Positions 10,981 to 21,930 of a DNA stretch of 64,000 bases are shown piece after piece (position 1 is the first letter of the stretch; every line of letters begins with the position of its first letter). Origin of the DNA: Maratus speciosus (Eukaryota > Arthropoda > Arachnida > Araneae > Salticidae); the NCBI GenBank assembly GCA_963932465.1, contig OZ010787.1:29578087-29642086 (forward strand), given 5' to 3'. The position numbers and the translations under genes are program-made. The notes below the pieces were generated by a model, which was not told the DNA's origin, ran no database searches, and worked only from the letters and a program-made list of their open reading frames with translations.

Positions 10981-11599
10981 ATGACAACCAAAATTATCTA
11001 CCTCAAGATGATACGAAACATAATAGAGTAACACAAATTTTGACCTATCATTGATATTTTAAACAATAATTTTGATTCTAACCCTTTTAAGCAAAATCTC
11101 CCAATTGATGAGGAAAGGTGCAATATGAAAGTTCGACATTACATGAAGCAATATATGTCGAATAAGACCCATAAATGGGGATTTAAACTTTTTGTACTTG
11201 CCGGTATTTCTGGGAATGCTTGTAACTTAGAAGTATATTCAGGTAAAGAAAATATGCTAACGGGACCAATTACTTAACCCGACTTTCGCCCTTCAAGCAA
11301 TGTATTCAACAGACTGTGAAGAAGAATACCAAGATCAGTAAACCATAAGTTTCATTTTGTCAACTATTATACGGTTTTGCCGCTGATTGTACATTTGGCA
11401 AACACTGGCATCCATACATTGGGTATACATTCAGAAGAAATGGAATTCCTTGATGCAAACTACCGGATGAAAAACCCTTAAAAGTTTTAGATCGTGTATA
11501 CTACAACTGTAGATGGCATTGACATTTCCTCAATAGTCTGGAAAGACAATAAATTCGTCACGATGCTGTATCTACTTTCGCCGGAACAAATCTGTTATA

Positions 11600-12190
11600 A
11601 TTAAAGCAGAGTTATAAATACGCAGGTTTTAAGGTCATTTGGTGTGGCGTTAAAGTATAAATTACAGTCGACGAAACAGTTCATTTCAAAATAAGAGTTC
11701 ATTTATTAAATTCAACTTGAATTTTAAAAACTTAAATAATAAAGATATATACATGCACCTCCAGCTTTCGCTGGGAATCATATTGACATATTATAGCTAT
11801 AGCAAGGAGTAAGTTTAAACTCCATCTCCGTAGTCCTTCCATTACATTACTTCCATCACTACACATCATACTCCATGGAGTTGTTTCACACTAAATATAC
11901 TTACTGAGTACATCAAAACTGGAATAAAAATATGCATACAGTTACAGTTAAAAGAGAGTGCCTTTACGACCGAAATGGAAAAATGAAAACTGGTTCGGAA
12001 CGATATAACTTCCGAACAAACCAAACGACAAATTTTGGGGGACAAGACTTTGTCCAGATTTCCAACAAAATCCTTTAAAAAACGTCAGTCGTGTTGACAG
12101 GAGTCAAAAGAAGATCATTAAAATATATAGTCCATACATAATTAAGGAATAAAAGCGACATATCGGAGGAGCTGACCGATTTGGATAACT
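11600..12190. other. Unassigned insert within the piggyBac transposase
   Basis: Between the DxxxT/VWKDNK block and the VNAWL block the sequence has no transposase similarity. It is AT-rich with one GC-richer part (GACCGAAATGG, CCAGCTTTCGCTGGG). I see no terminal repeats or target duplication. Confidence 0.35.
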
Positions 12191-13708
12191 TAACGGCCCG
12201 TTACAAAATCGTAGTCGCAAATAGTATCTACGAATATTTTCCCATTTGCGTGAATTCACTACAGTAAACGCATGGCTTATCTACAAATGAGTTTTGAATG
12301 CTAATGATCATCAATCGGAGATAATGCCTCGATCAAAGATCAGAGCAGAATTTACAAGATTAGTATGCATGGTGGGAAGTAAATACATCCCTAAGCGTGG
12401 AAGACACTCATCGATGGTTGAAGAAGAAATTCGGGAAAAAAAGTCATAGAGGTCCATCACAGTACTCAAATAAAGATATCCATTCGACCAAACAGGACAT
12501 ATGCCTCTATATGCAGAGAAAATGATGAGGTGCAAATTCTCAAATTGCAAAGGATACATTGTAAAAAAAATAGGAAAAATGTGGTGTTTGACAGTGTTTT
12601 AATAGAAATAATAATTATTTCAAAAATTCCCATACAATTACCTAACTAAATAATTTGTACTCATATTGTGAAATATCATAAAATAAACAATTTATTTTGT
12701 ATTCCACATTGATTTTTATAATGTTTTACCATAAATTTTTGTACTTGTAATAAGAATTAATTACTTTTATAAAGCACTTTGTGAAAATTCCTTATCACAG
12801 TTCTTAAAATTCATGTGTGTTTAATAAAGTAGAATTTTATCAAGGAGAATTATTTTTTCAATTAAAACCGAATGTTGCCGATTGGCAACAAACCGTTTTT
12901 TAGCCGTAAACCATACTTAAAACAAAATACGATTTTTTTAAGTATTTTTCCCATGAATTATTAAGAAATAAAAGCCAAAAAACATTTTTAAATTGATTTT
13001 TAAAAAGTCAGGCATTTAAGGGTTAATATATTCTGTAATATTCTGTGCACTCTGTTTTGATTTGAAACTAGTACCAAAATGCATTTCATTTATAAATAAA
13101 TGTGAGATTAGGGTGAGGCTTCCCCTCCCCCTCTCACGGCATAGTTTTTTACCCCTTTGGACTCAAGCGTCTCTTACACAATTTTATTCGGTCAGCAACA
13201 CTTTTTTAAAAGAAGTTTCCTTCAAGTACTCAATTTCAAAAATGTTCGGATTAAATAAACCAAATTTTACTTTCCTTTATTACTGATGCCAAAAACAAAT
13301 TTTGCAAAGAAAGATGATTAATTTTTAGTGTTCAAAGGGTTAATTTTTTTATATGATGCACCCTGCGTAGAAAGTTGAAATTGACACCAAATATACATCA
13401 TACCCCGAAGTAATTGCTTTAAAAAAATTAAGGTGGTCACTGAAATATTTCGATAGATTTTTAATTAAAATGTTCATTTAAAAACAAGAAAAATGTAATA
13501 AAACTTGTGCTTTCGTTGAAAAAAATCTGAAAAAATTATTCACTATTTGTATGGTAATATTATACATACCTTATTTTTTTCGTTGAAATCCGACCTGCAG
13601 TTTAGTCTCAAGGCACTATTTTCCAAAACGGACATGGAGGATCATAACCCCACCCCCATGGCCTTGAGGTATAAACTTCAAACTGAGGAGAAATTCATTT
13701 TCATTTAA

Positions 13709-14018
13709 ACCTCTCGGCGCGCAACCCGAGAGTTTCCCGGGCAACTTAAAAGTAGCAAAATTTGCGCAACTCGAGATTTCATCGGGGATGTATTTTCTCC
13801 ATCTAATTAACCCGAATTGATCATTCCCACCAGTTAGTTTTTTATTGTAAATTTTGCCTTATCTATTGGGAGCATTTTCCCGATTAAGTTAGACGAAAAT
13901 TTTTGTTTTGAAAAACCGGTGGCAAATGAATAAAAATTCTTAAAAGACGCTCGTTGCGAAGGAATTAAGTACGCAATTTTTGACGCAATTTTGATAAAAC
14001 AATTACGCAGCAAGAGGG
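13709..14018. mobile_element. TTAA MITE, family C
   Basis: It is flanked by TTAA (13705-13708 and 14019-14022), with ends CCTCTCGGCGCGCAACCC and GCAGCAAGAGGG. It has the same internal CCCACCAGTTA and AACCGGTGGCAAA blocks as 128-368. A short local duplication (ACGCAATTTTTGACGCAATTTTG) lies near the right end. It is inserted at the TTAA of the right palindrome arm that corresponds to the family B site in the left arm. Confidence 0.85.
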
Positions 14019-14106
14019 TTAAGGGCTATTGATGCATGCAAAACTCGACTTGGTTCACTCAAGGGCATATTATACTAAGAATCCCGGCTATACCCTTTGC
14101 TCATAA

Positions 14107-14610
14107 TACTAGTGATGGTCAGAACTAATACTAGTCATGAATGGTTTTACTATTCGCATGAATCATTCGGGCATGCCCCAAAACATAGTTTCCAAACTTT
14201 GGAAATTTTTTAATCAATGGCCACAAGAAATTTTGTAAAAGAAAAGAAGCAAACACATAGTTGTAAGCCATCGCACGCTTCAGAATCAATTATCTTTCGA
14301 AAACTTAAGCACAAAAAAAAATATTTTTTTTATTGGGTTTCTAAACTACTTCTAATTAAAATAAGAAATTTCTTTATCGATGCAATATTTCCTGTAGGAA
14401 TTGAATTTTTGAAAAACAAAGGTTGGCAGCTGTACCATGGTTCGTACGGATACCGTTATTTCTCCAGGAAAGCAACCAGTATCTTTTTATAGTACAACAA
14501 ATCTAAGTTAAACGCGCGAAATTTCGCCTTTTCTGAAGAAGAGATTTTCTTTGGTGCTGAAAAATTTTCTGTTCTTCAAAATTCAAGGAGGCGTTCGAAC
14601 AATGTATAAC
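14107..14610. other. Intervening DNA, nothing recognised
   Basis: One open frame (14217-14492) is lysine- and phenylalanine-rich and matches nothing I know. Bases 14602-14610 form the probable target duplication of the next element. Confidence 0.4.
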
Positions 14611-14725
14611 TAGGGTGGGTCGAAAAAAACAAATTTTTGATTTTCGTAAAGCTTTAGAGCGGAAAAGTTGCCTATTATAATAAGAAAAACAAGTTGGAAA
14701 TTGCTCGTCAAACGTGGCAAATGAG

Positions 14726-15657
14726 GTGCGTTCGTACTATAACTAGTTTTATAATTATTTTTTGCACCCCACATTGTACTGAATGTATATTTTTTTTGCG
14801 CTTCATAAGTGCATAGTCTGTAACATCATTAAAATGCACTTATAATAATTTTTTCCCCATTCCCCGTAATGTAACGGAAAACTTTTGACTGTCCCTGTAA
14901 CTAAACTATACATTCGATTTTCATAAAATTTGAAATGGCTCAACAAAATTTTGCAGCAATTATATATTTAAAATTTCAGACCATTCGGAAGGCTGTAAAA
15001 TCATTAAAATGCATTTGCAATAATTTTTTCCCATTGGCCATAATGTAACGGAAAACTTTTGGGTGTCCCTGTAATTAAACTATACATCAGATTTTCATAA
15101 AATTGGAAATGGCTCAACAAAATTTTGCAACAATTATATATTAAAAATTTCAGACCATTCGGAAGGCTGTAAAATCATTAAAATGCATTTGCTATAATTT
15201 TTTCCCATTGGCCGTAATGTAACGGAAAACTTTTGGGTGTCCCTGTAATTAAACTATACATCCGATTTTCATAAAATTGGAAATGGCTCGACAAAACTTT
15301 GCAGCAATTATATATTAAAAATTTCAGACCATTCGGAAGTCTGTAACATCATTAAAATTCACTTGCAATAATTTTTCCCATTGGCCGTAATGTAAAGAAA
15401 AACTTTTGACTGTCCCTGTAATTAAACTATACATCCGATTTTCATAAGATTGGAAATGGCTCGACAAAATTTTGCAGCAATTATATATTAAAAATTTCAG
15501 ATCATTCGGTCGGGTAGTTTTTGCTCTGTTATATGCGGACGGACAGACAGACGGACGGACAGACGGACGGACAGACGGACGGACAGACGGACGGACAGAC
15601 AGACGGACTGAACGACGACTATAGGTGCTACGTATTTATATAATTACGAACGCACCT
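14726..15657. repeat. Satellite-bearing insert, ~174-bp units x4
   Basis: It is bounded by AGGTGCGTTCGTA and its inverse TACGAACGCACCT. Inside are about four units (CTATACAT at 14906, 15080, 15254 and 15427; period 173-174) containing TAATGTAACGGAAAACTTTTG and CAGACCATTCGG. A (GACGGACA)n microsatellite follows at about 15535-15607. The whole block interrupts the left inverted repeat of the 14611-18802 transposon; the right arm lacks it. Confidence 0.85.
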
Positions 15658-15707
15658 AAAAACGGCATAAAAATTTTTAGAATCGGGTAACATCTTCCAT
15701 TCGCGCA

Positions 15708-15897
15708 CAGTGTTGCCAGTGGGGTACTTTTTTTAAATTCAGATTTCTCCATTGGCACCACTTTTTTGAAATGGTAAATTTTCCCTTGTTTTCTCTTTAT
15801 CTAATATGTCATTAAATAAGACGAATTTTTCCATTTCAAAAAAGTGGTGCCAATCAACAAATCATAATTATAAAAAAGTAGCCCACTGGCAACAGTG
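15708..15897. mobile_element. hAT-type MITE h1
   Basis: It is flanked by a perfect 8-bp duplication TTCGCGCA (15700-15707 and 15898-15905). Ends are CAGTGTTGCCAGTGGGG and CCCACTGGCAACAGTG; the interior is a near-palindrome with CACCACTTTTTTGAAATGG. The right arm of the host transposon keeps the uninterrupted site CCATTCGCGCATCG (inverse, near 18672), which proves the insertion. Confidence 0.95.
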
Positions 15898-16419
15898 TTC
15901 GCGCATCGTACTAAAAGTTGATGAAAAATTGCAAAAATCGCGACTTTTTTCTAATTTTTTTAAGTTAATTAATACTTTAAAAATAAATATGCTTTAGATT
16001 TTTATGCTTGTTTCATGGTTCACATAACCTAAATAAATTAAATTCCGACCAATGATCCAATTTTTTATTTGTTCGCGAAAGCCCTTAGAAAAAACATAAA
16101 TATGCCAATTTTTTGCAAATTTCAACGTGCAACCCTTAGTTCGTTTTGCTAAAACAAAACTACAGAGAACTCACCACATTGTGGTGGTTTCACATTGAGT
16201 TCTAACCACATCCTACCCAATCAACCGTACAATTGTTGGTTGTGGTATTTATATTATAATAAAAAGGCCAAATGCATGTCAATGTGTAATTCTAATGAAA
16301 TGCTTATGTAAAAAACAAAAAAAAAATTGTGTCTTTTAGTTGAGGTTCATGATTCTTCAAAGCAATTATAATTTGGAAGAAAATCGGATGCATTTTCAAA
16401 ACAGTTACAAAAAAGTTAA

Positions 16420-16619
16420 CCCTAGATCTACCGGGAATTTTATTCAAGTTTTAATAAAACGTTCTACACCACAATTTTTATTTAAAACTATTTAACTTAT
16501 TTATTTACCTTATTTTTGTCTGGTTTATATACTTAGTTTATTTTAAAGAAATTTCTGGTTTGAATGAATATTTTGTATGTACCTGTCGGGTCCAATGGAC
16601 CCGTCTGGTAGACGGAGGG
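16420..16619. mobile_element. TTAA MITE, family A (inverted)
   Basis: It is 200 bp between TTAA 16416-16419 and 16620-16623. It starts CCCTAGATCTACCGGG and ends CCCGTCTGGTAGACGGAGGG. It is inserted just upstream of the decayed gene of the 14611-18802 transposon. Confidence 0.9.
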
Positions 16620-16623
16620 TTAA

Positions 16624-18170
16624 ATGTGAAGACCAAAGGGAAAGCTCGTGATCTTCAGCAAGCACTGAGTGGTTCCTCAAATAATTTTGAAGTTCCTGAA
16701 GTGGCAGCCTACTATGAAATTGATCAACTCAAACACACTTCTTTTGAAGACTCGGAGTATGAGGAAGATAAATACAAACCGAGTACAACCACAAAAAGTC
16801 CAAGCGGCAGATGAGAATTAAGATTAACGCAACAGCGCTAAACACTGATCGTTTCGGAGTTTCTGATCGGCCATAAGTTGTCATGGCGTCAAGTTCACAG
16901 TTATCCGGCACTGTTCGGATGTGGTTGATAAGTATAAAATAAAAAGAGACAAGAGTCGTTTAAGGACGGATTTGAAAAGCTGATTCACACCCTCTGAGGA
17001 AAGTTCGGGTCTTTTTTGACGGACAAAAATGAGATACTTTGTTCAGCGAAATATTTAATGCCAAGCAATTTCACTGGAATGTGAAATAAGAACACTATTC
17101 TCTTATCCAGGAATCTGGATCAAATTATATTGGACATGTATCTTCTTCCTCAAGTGTATCAAATGATATAAGTCAAATATTTATTTCTTCTTTGTCTGAA
17201 CTATCAATATCACTAGAAAAACTAGAAGTAGTTGGGTGTGATGGTACTGTAACAAACACTAGATGGAATAATGGTGCTTTCCACCGACTAGAAAATAATA
17301 AAATGTGGAGCAAAAGCATCCTGCATTTTCACGAGCTTTCTTATCATAAAAATTTCCAACATATTCACGGTCGAACTAAAGGGCCTAGATCTTTTAGTGC
17401 GTCAATCGGGTAGAAGCTTACTTGCTGTGAAAAAGCACCTGTGGTCGATTGTGAACACGCAGATTGTTCGATTCCTGATATAGGCAGGAATTTTTTGAGC
17501 GAATAACAACATTATTTTTGGGACATTTTGAATACAATCACCTTGGACATTGTCCAGAAGACTTGATTCCAGATGACTAACTGCGGCCAACCGAGTCCTT
17601 AGATTGTATCAGATTCATGCGTAAACTCATAAGAATAGTTGGCTTCATCATAAAAACATACAAGCCTGTATAATTTGCCATAAAATAAGCAAATATTTTA
17701 CTGACGGACCAAAACATGTATTTCAAGCAGTCCAAACATCACGTTTTTATCCGACGAATTACTACAAGTTGTCGATCCAGTAATAGAACGAAATACGTTT
17801 TTTACGCACCCAGAGAATGTTCTGTTGGCAATGATTGTCGATTAAAGAAAACGTATTCGGGATATTCGTTACAGAAGTATCGTAAAAGCAAGACAAACTC
17901 CCCAAAGAAGAGGACTGTTAGAAATGTAATGCCACCGAATGGAAAATTTCAAGCTTCCGATTAAATAGAAATTATTAATTCGAATTCTTGTGCAGTGTAT
18001 CCTTCCCCAATGCCGCGGGACCTGAGTGAAGATGATGTTAAATAGTTCATCACTTCTGACACTACTTTCAACCGGGAAATACAAATGTTTCTCTGTCACA
18101 CCGAGACTATTAAGATGTGTGTCAAACTTGTAACAGAGACCTCGAATAAATTATATTGACATGAAGATAG
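16624..18170 (+). pseudogene. Decayed gene of an unnamed arthropod transposon family
   Basis: Blocks in order, across frames: an acidic segment YYEIDQLKHTSFEDSEYEED (about 16711-16770); VVGCDGTVTNTRWNNGAFHR (17230-17289) and LHFHELSYHKNFQHIHG with GPRSFSASIG (17322-17413); CPEDLIPDD (about 17549-17576); LLQVVDPVIERNTFFTHPEN followed by VLLAMIVD (about 17763-17847); MPRDLSEDDVK-like and FLCHTETIKMCVKLVTE (about 18010-18140). I recall unannotated arthropod and cnidarian proteins with the order GCDGTxxNTG, LHxNELPLRHL, GPxxFxGxIG, FPVIQRNAxFAHPENxLLAML, CHTQAVERCVKLVTEAS. I know no named domain for it. Many stops and frameshifts make it inactive. It is the only gene-like content of this transposon, so it may be the transposase or an accessory protein. 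Confidence 0.55.
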
Positions 18171-18802
18171 AATGGCTATATCCGAACAACACCGATGTCT
18201 AAATCGGTTATGCCTCACTTCTTCAAAAAATCAGACTTTAAATGTGTAGTAGATATAAAAGAAAACGTAATAAACACAATAAGCCAAAGAAGGTTACTCT
18301 ATAGAAAACCTTTGCAAATAATTGCAAATATAATGTAAATGCCACACTCAACAATTGGATGGTTTGTTGGGTAGGCGGAGGTGGAACTCTACATGCTACC
18401 ACCTCCACCTGGTGCGTTTTGGGTCGGTTTCTTCTAGCAAAACAAGCGAAGTAAACGAGTGAAAATTGCGAAAAATTGCTAAATTTGTGTTTTTTCCTAA
18501 GATGTTGCGTGAACGGAAAAATTAGAATATTGATTAGAATTTAATTTACTTAGGTTGTGTAAACTATGAAACAAGAACAAAAAGCTAAAGCGTGTTTATT
18601 TTTAAAGTTTTAATTAACTTAAAAAATTAGAGAAAAGGCGCGATTTTTGCAATTTCTCATCAACTTTAAGTACGATGCGCGAATGGAAGATGTTAATCGA
18701 TTTTAAAAGTTTTTATGCCGTTTTTCTTCTTATTACAATAGGCAACTTTTCCGCACTAAAGCGTCATGAAAATCAAAAATTTCTTTTTTTCGACCCACCC
18801 TA

Positions 18803-19588
18803 ATGTATACATTTTCCCGAATCATTCATTCTGCCAATCATTACGTAGCACATTTTTAAACCCTAGTGTTGTCAATATAGCACGTATTTTATTTAAAATA
18901 TGTACCATGAATTTTTATTATTATATTTTATTATTATTATTTATTTAATGACAGCCTTCCTGTGATTATACAAAACAGAGATTAGTGCATAAAATTCTGG
19001 TCGGTAATTTTAAAATGAAATGCTCCAAATTTGTGATGATCATAAAGAACACTGATCAACAACGTCTTAATCAACGTATATATTTTTAAAATATAAAACG
19101 TATATAATATTTCCGCTTTTTCAAATTTTCGGAAATACTTTCATGGAATCTTTTAAAAAGTTTATATTTTAGGAAACGTAAAAAATTCAAACCATCATTC
19201 CAAATATAATTCTGTATAATAATCAGTATAATTCAAGTACAATATAAAGCTGGTTTAATATAATATATTTTCTTTTAAAAGTTTACATAAAATTAATTAA
19301 AACGTATGCCATGATTCCTATGAATATATTATAAGAAAATAAACTTAAAATTTTTCATTTTCGAAAGTATGTTTGGAATGAAAATAAAACCACTGTAGAA
19401 ACTCGCATCTTTTTTTTTTAGATTTGTAAATTGTTTTCTTTTTCTCTTGCATTTTTGCTGTCTTCTATCTTTACAAGAAGAAAGTATTGGATTCGTGAAA
19501 TTTTTCGACTTCCAGTTTTTGATGGATTTTTACGTTTTAGAAGGCCCTGAACACAATATGATAGTTTTTAGGAAATGTGTATCTGTGA
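18803..19588. other. Intervening AT-rich DNA, nothing recognised
   Basis: No coding or repeat signature was identified; 19581-19588 (ATCTGTGA) is the target duplication of the next MITE. Confidence 0.4.
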
Positions 19589-19776
19589 CAGTGCTGCCAG
19601 ATTGGGGACATTTTTGCCCCCAGATTGTTGATTGGCACCGCTTTCTTGAAATAGAAATATTCGCCCTATTTAAAAATTGATTGAAAATTCTGAAGAATAA
19701 GCGAATTATACTATTTTTAAAAAGTGGTAACAGTCAAATAATCTGAATTAAAAAAGTCCCTAATCTGGCAACACTG
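19589..19776. mobile_element. hAT-type MITE h1
   Basis: Ends are CAGTGCTGCCAGATTGGGG and CCTAATCTGGCAACACTG. The 8-bp flanks ATCTGTGA and ATCTGCGA match 7/8. It has the h1 interior (GGCACCGCTTTCTTGAAA ... AAAAGTGG). Confidence 0.85.
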
Positions 19777-19789
19777 ATCTGCGAGTCTC

Positions 19790-20385
19790 TCTGGATGTGG
19801 TAAAAATATTGTGGGATCTCTATCTTAAGAACTAATGCACGGAATATCACAAAACTTTAGATTCAGTTAGACCTTCATATACATTGGTGCTGATTACATT
19901 TTGGTGTAAATCGCCCAAAAAGTTACGCTGCTATGCTGCATTTCTCACGATTTACGCAATGGCTATATCTTAAGAACTAATGCACGGATTTTCATCAAAC
20001 TTCAGTTTCAGTTAGACCTTGATATAATTTGTTGCTAATTACTTTTTGTTGAAAATCTCCCAACAGTTGGCAATCCAATGCTGCATCATTCATGAATATC
20101 GCGATATTTCTATCTCAAGAACTAATGCACGAATTTTCATCAAACTTCAGATTAAGTAAATCCCTGATATAAGTTAGGGCTGTTTAGTTTTTGGTGTAAA
20201 TCGTCCAACAGTTGGCGTTGCTATGGAGATTTTTTTACGATTGCCGCAATAGCTTTAGCTCAGAAACTAATGCACGGATTTTCATCAAACTTCAGATTCA
20301 ATTAGAAGTTGAAATACGTTGTTGATGATTAGATTTTGTTGTAAATCACCTGACCGGTGGCGCTGATATGCTGTATTTTCCAGGA
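19790..20385. repeat. Tandem array, ~145-bp units x4
   Basis: The phrase ACTAATGCACGGATTTTCAT recurs at 19831, 19976, 20121 and 20276 (145, 145, 155 bp apart), each followed by CAAACTTCAGATTCAGTTAGA-like and GTTGGTAAATC-like sequence. It is non-coding and might be part of a larger element whose ends I cannot see. Confidence 0.85.
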
Positions 20386-20941
20386 AGTATTAACATGTAT
20401 TTGATAGAAGATAGTTTTGGGATTGATACATCCGACTATTTTCTCTTGTAAGGAGATGGATAAACGTTCATTTTAACCGCCGAGTAATCCCAAATGTTAT
20501 ATAATTTAATATCTATGCTTACTGAATACTCTGATTGATTTTTTGTTTATGTCAAACCGGTGGACGATTGCATCATCACACATTTCATTAATAAGTTTAA
20601 AATAAACTGAAACTTTTGTGAAACCAGGATAACTTTTACATTTACTGTGAGAGAAACAAATTCAGGTTTAAATAACAAGCTGCTCACCTGTATTAATTTT
20701 TACAGAATCGATTTAGAATATGATTTTTTGATGTTTCCTTAAAAAAAATTACTTTAACAGTTTCCATAATTTAAGGCGAATTGAAATACAAACAAGAACA
20801 TTGAGTACAGTGTTAAATTTATGAACTTTTGCTACTTTTTAAATATAAAATTTAAGTAAAATACTGCAAATAATTTGAGCAATTTATGAAAATTATTTTC
20901 AAAAATTAATTAATATTTTGTAAGGTTTTAATATATGTGCG
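20386..20941. other. Intervening AT-rich DNA, nothing recognised
   Basis: No repeat partner or coding signal was seen within the window. Confidence 0.4.
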
Positions 20942-20945
20942 TTAA

Positions 20946-21161
20946 CTCGTTGAAGGGAGGTGGTTCATTTTTGGAACACTTAATTTAAATTCCTACATGC
21001 CACTTTGACACCAGAATTGTGGAATTAAAATTTTCCTTTTATTAAGTACACAAAGAAAATCTTTTACTTAGTTTCAAATAAATTTGGATGTAAAATTCTG
21101 GTGCTGACAATCATTTCAGCATTTTATGAGTAGAAGACCTGATTTTTGGTAACACAAAAAT
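20946..21161. repeat. Possible TTAA MITE sharing its TTAA with the next one
   Basis: It starts after TTAA 20942-20945 with CTCGTTGAAGGGAGG and contains GACACCAGAATTGTGG and AAATTCTGGTGCTGACA in inverted positions, as in other TTAA MITEs. It ends at TTAA 21162-21165. Its terminal repeats do not match, so the right limit is uncertain. Confidence 0.4.
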
Positions 21162-21893
21162 TTAACCCTTTCGAGGCCAGTGTCCTTAAAAAAGGACACC
21201 TAATTTTAATTCCAAAACTGACAAATGTCTCTAAGAATATTTAATTAAAATCTTCCTTTTCTAATGTACGTGAACAATGGAACAATGGAACAATCAAGCA
21301 GGTGTGTGGATTCCCTAGTTGCATGGCAACTTTACATCCAGGCTAAGAGTATATTGTGTTACAATGCAATGGGAGCCTTGGAAAAAAGAGCGTTTAAACG
21401 CGGCTAGTAGCCACGAAAAAATGGAGAGTAAAAGCTAAAGAGATAGACAATTTTTAAGAAAAAATTGTTAGTAGAACTAGTAGGAAAAAAAAAAAAAGTT
21501 CCATATGATCCACATAAATGTCCAGGACAGGCGAAAAAGCTACCAAAAGAAGCCCCATAAAAAAAAGACTCAATTCAGAGACCATACATTTAATATAGCT
21601 TGTTAAGTAAAAAAAGTTTAACACAGTGAATAAAAGAAACAAAACTAAATATTTACATATTTACAAGAGAATTTAAATTACTTTAAGTAAAAAAGAATAA
21701 TAATGTAAGAAAAAGCTACAGTGAGGAGAGTTCAAACCAAATAAACAGTTAAATGCAAAAGCCGAGGGGATCAAACGACAGCAAGAGGACGGCGTCCACC
21801 CAGTCTAGTAATTTGAGGAGAAAAAAACAAAAAAACATGAAAATGAAAGAAGTAAGAGTAATATCATGAGAAGAGCATAAAATACAAGAAAAG

Positions 21894-21897
<4 letters not shown>

Positions 21898-21926
<29 letters not shown>
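21898..21926 (-). repeat. A29 tract (minus strand) in the retroelement 3' region
   Basis: A run of 29 T on the plus strand. It lies about 60 bp after the extended ORF1 stop and could mark an internal poly(A) or a joining point of two element parts. Confidence 0.95.

Positions 21927-21930
<4 letters not shown>

Larger units (their letters stand above)
10460..12590 (+). pseudogene. piggyBac transposase pseudogene
   Basis: Recognisable DDE_Tnp_1_7 blocks in order: FDTPLAFFKYFSSDEVIKKL...LRQFMGIILYMSLSHLPSFR (10692-10918); HFNDNQNYLPQDD (about 10975-11013); VRHYMKQYMS followed by THKWGFKLFVLAG and LEVYSGKEN (about 11131-11255); FHFVNYY-like and HTLGT-like pieces (about 11350-11430); TTVDGIDISSIVWKDNKFVT (about 11500-11565). 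After an alien 600-bp stretch come VNAWLIYK (about 12262-12285) and a cysteine block RCKFSNCKGYI (about 12530-12562). Stops and frameshifts are frequent. A family A MITE end fused into the frame at 10922 replaces part of the catalytic-core region. No active enzyme can be made. Confidence 0.8.
9725..13022 (+). mobile_element. piggyBac-type transposon (decayed)
   Basis: It is flanked by TTAA (9721-9724 and 13023-13026). The termini, after removing an inserted MITE, are CCCTTAAATGCCTG and CAGGCATTTAAGGG, a 14-bp perfect inverted repeat. Subterminal palindromes GTTGCCtttcGGCAAC (9947-9962) and TTGCCgattGGCAA (about 12875) lie near both ends, with a related TTACCaattGGCAA near 10298. It carries a transposase pseudogene. 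It sits in the right arm of the long palindrome, whose left arm keeps the corresponding empty TTAA site near 8911. Confidence 0.85.
7944..14106. mobile_element. Long palindromic transposon with 1-kb arms
   Basis: The left arm (7944-8948) and right arm (9686-9720 plus 13027-14106) are inverted copies. They begin GAACAAAGGGTGTAGCCGG and the inverse of CCGGCTATACCCTTTGCTC, and share long blocks with moderate divergence, including GGTATGATGTATA and AAGAGACGC. The loop 8949-9685 holds a pseudogene. Each arm was later hit by a different TTAA MITE at the same site, and the right arm also took a piggyBac element. Long arms plus a SWIM-like protein suggest a Mutator-like element, which is inference. 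I could not define a target duplication. Confidence 0.75.
14611..18802 (+). mobile_element. Transposon with ~490-bp terminal inverted repeats
   Basis: The ends are TAGGGTGGGTCGAAAAAA and TTTTTTTCGACCCACCCTA. The left arm spans 14611-16262 and the right arm 18317-18802; without the two insertions in the left arm, both are about 490 bp and align along their length. Flanks ATGTATAAC (14602-14610) and ATGTATACA (18803-18811) suggest an 8-9-bp target duplication with one indel. The interior holds a decayed gene and a family A MITE. Superfamily unknown; long arms and a 9-bp duplication would fit Mutator-like elements. Confidence 0.8.

Noticed and set aside
14217..14492. 91-codon frame between two transposons
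   Set aside because: Lysine/phenylalanine-rich translation without motif; matches AT-rich random sequence.
14838..15610. CRISPR-like array
   Set aside because: Units are 174-bp near-identical tandem repeats without unique spacers, in a eukaryotic transposon context.
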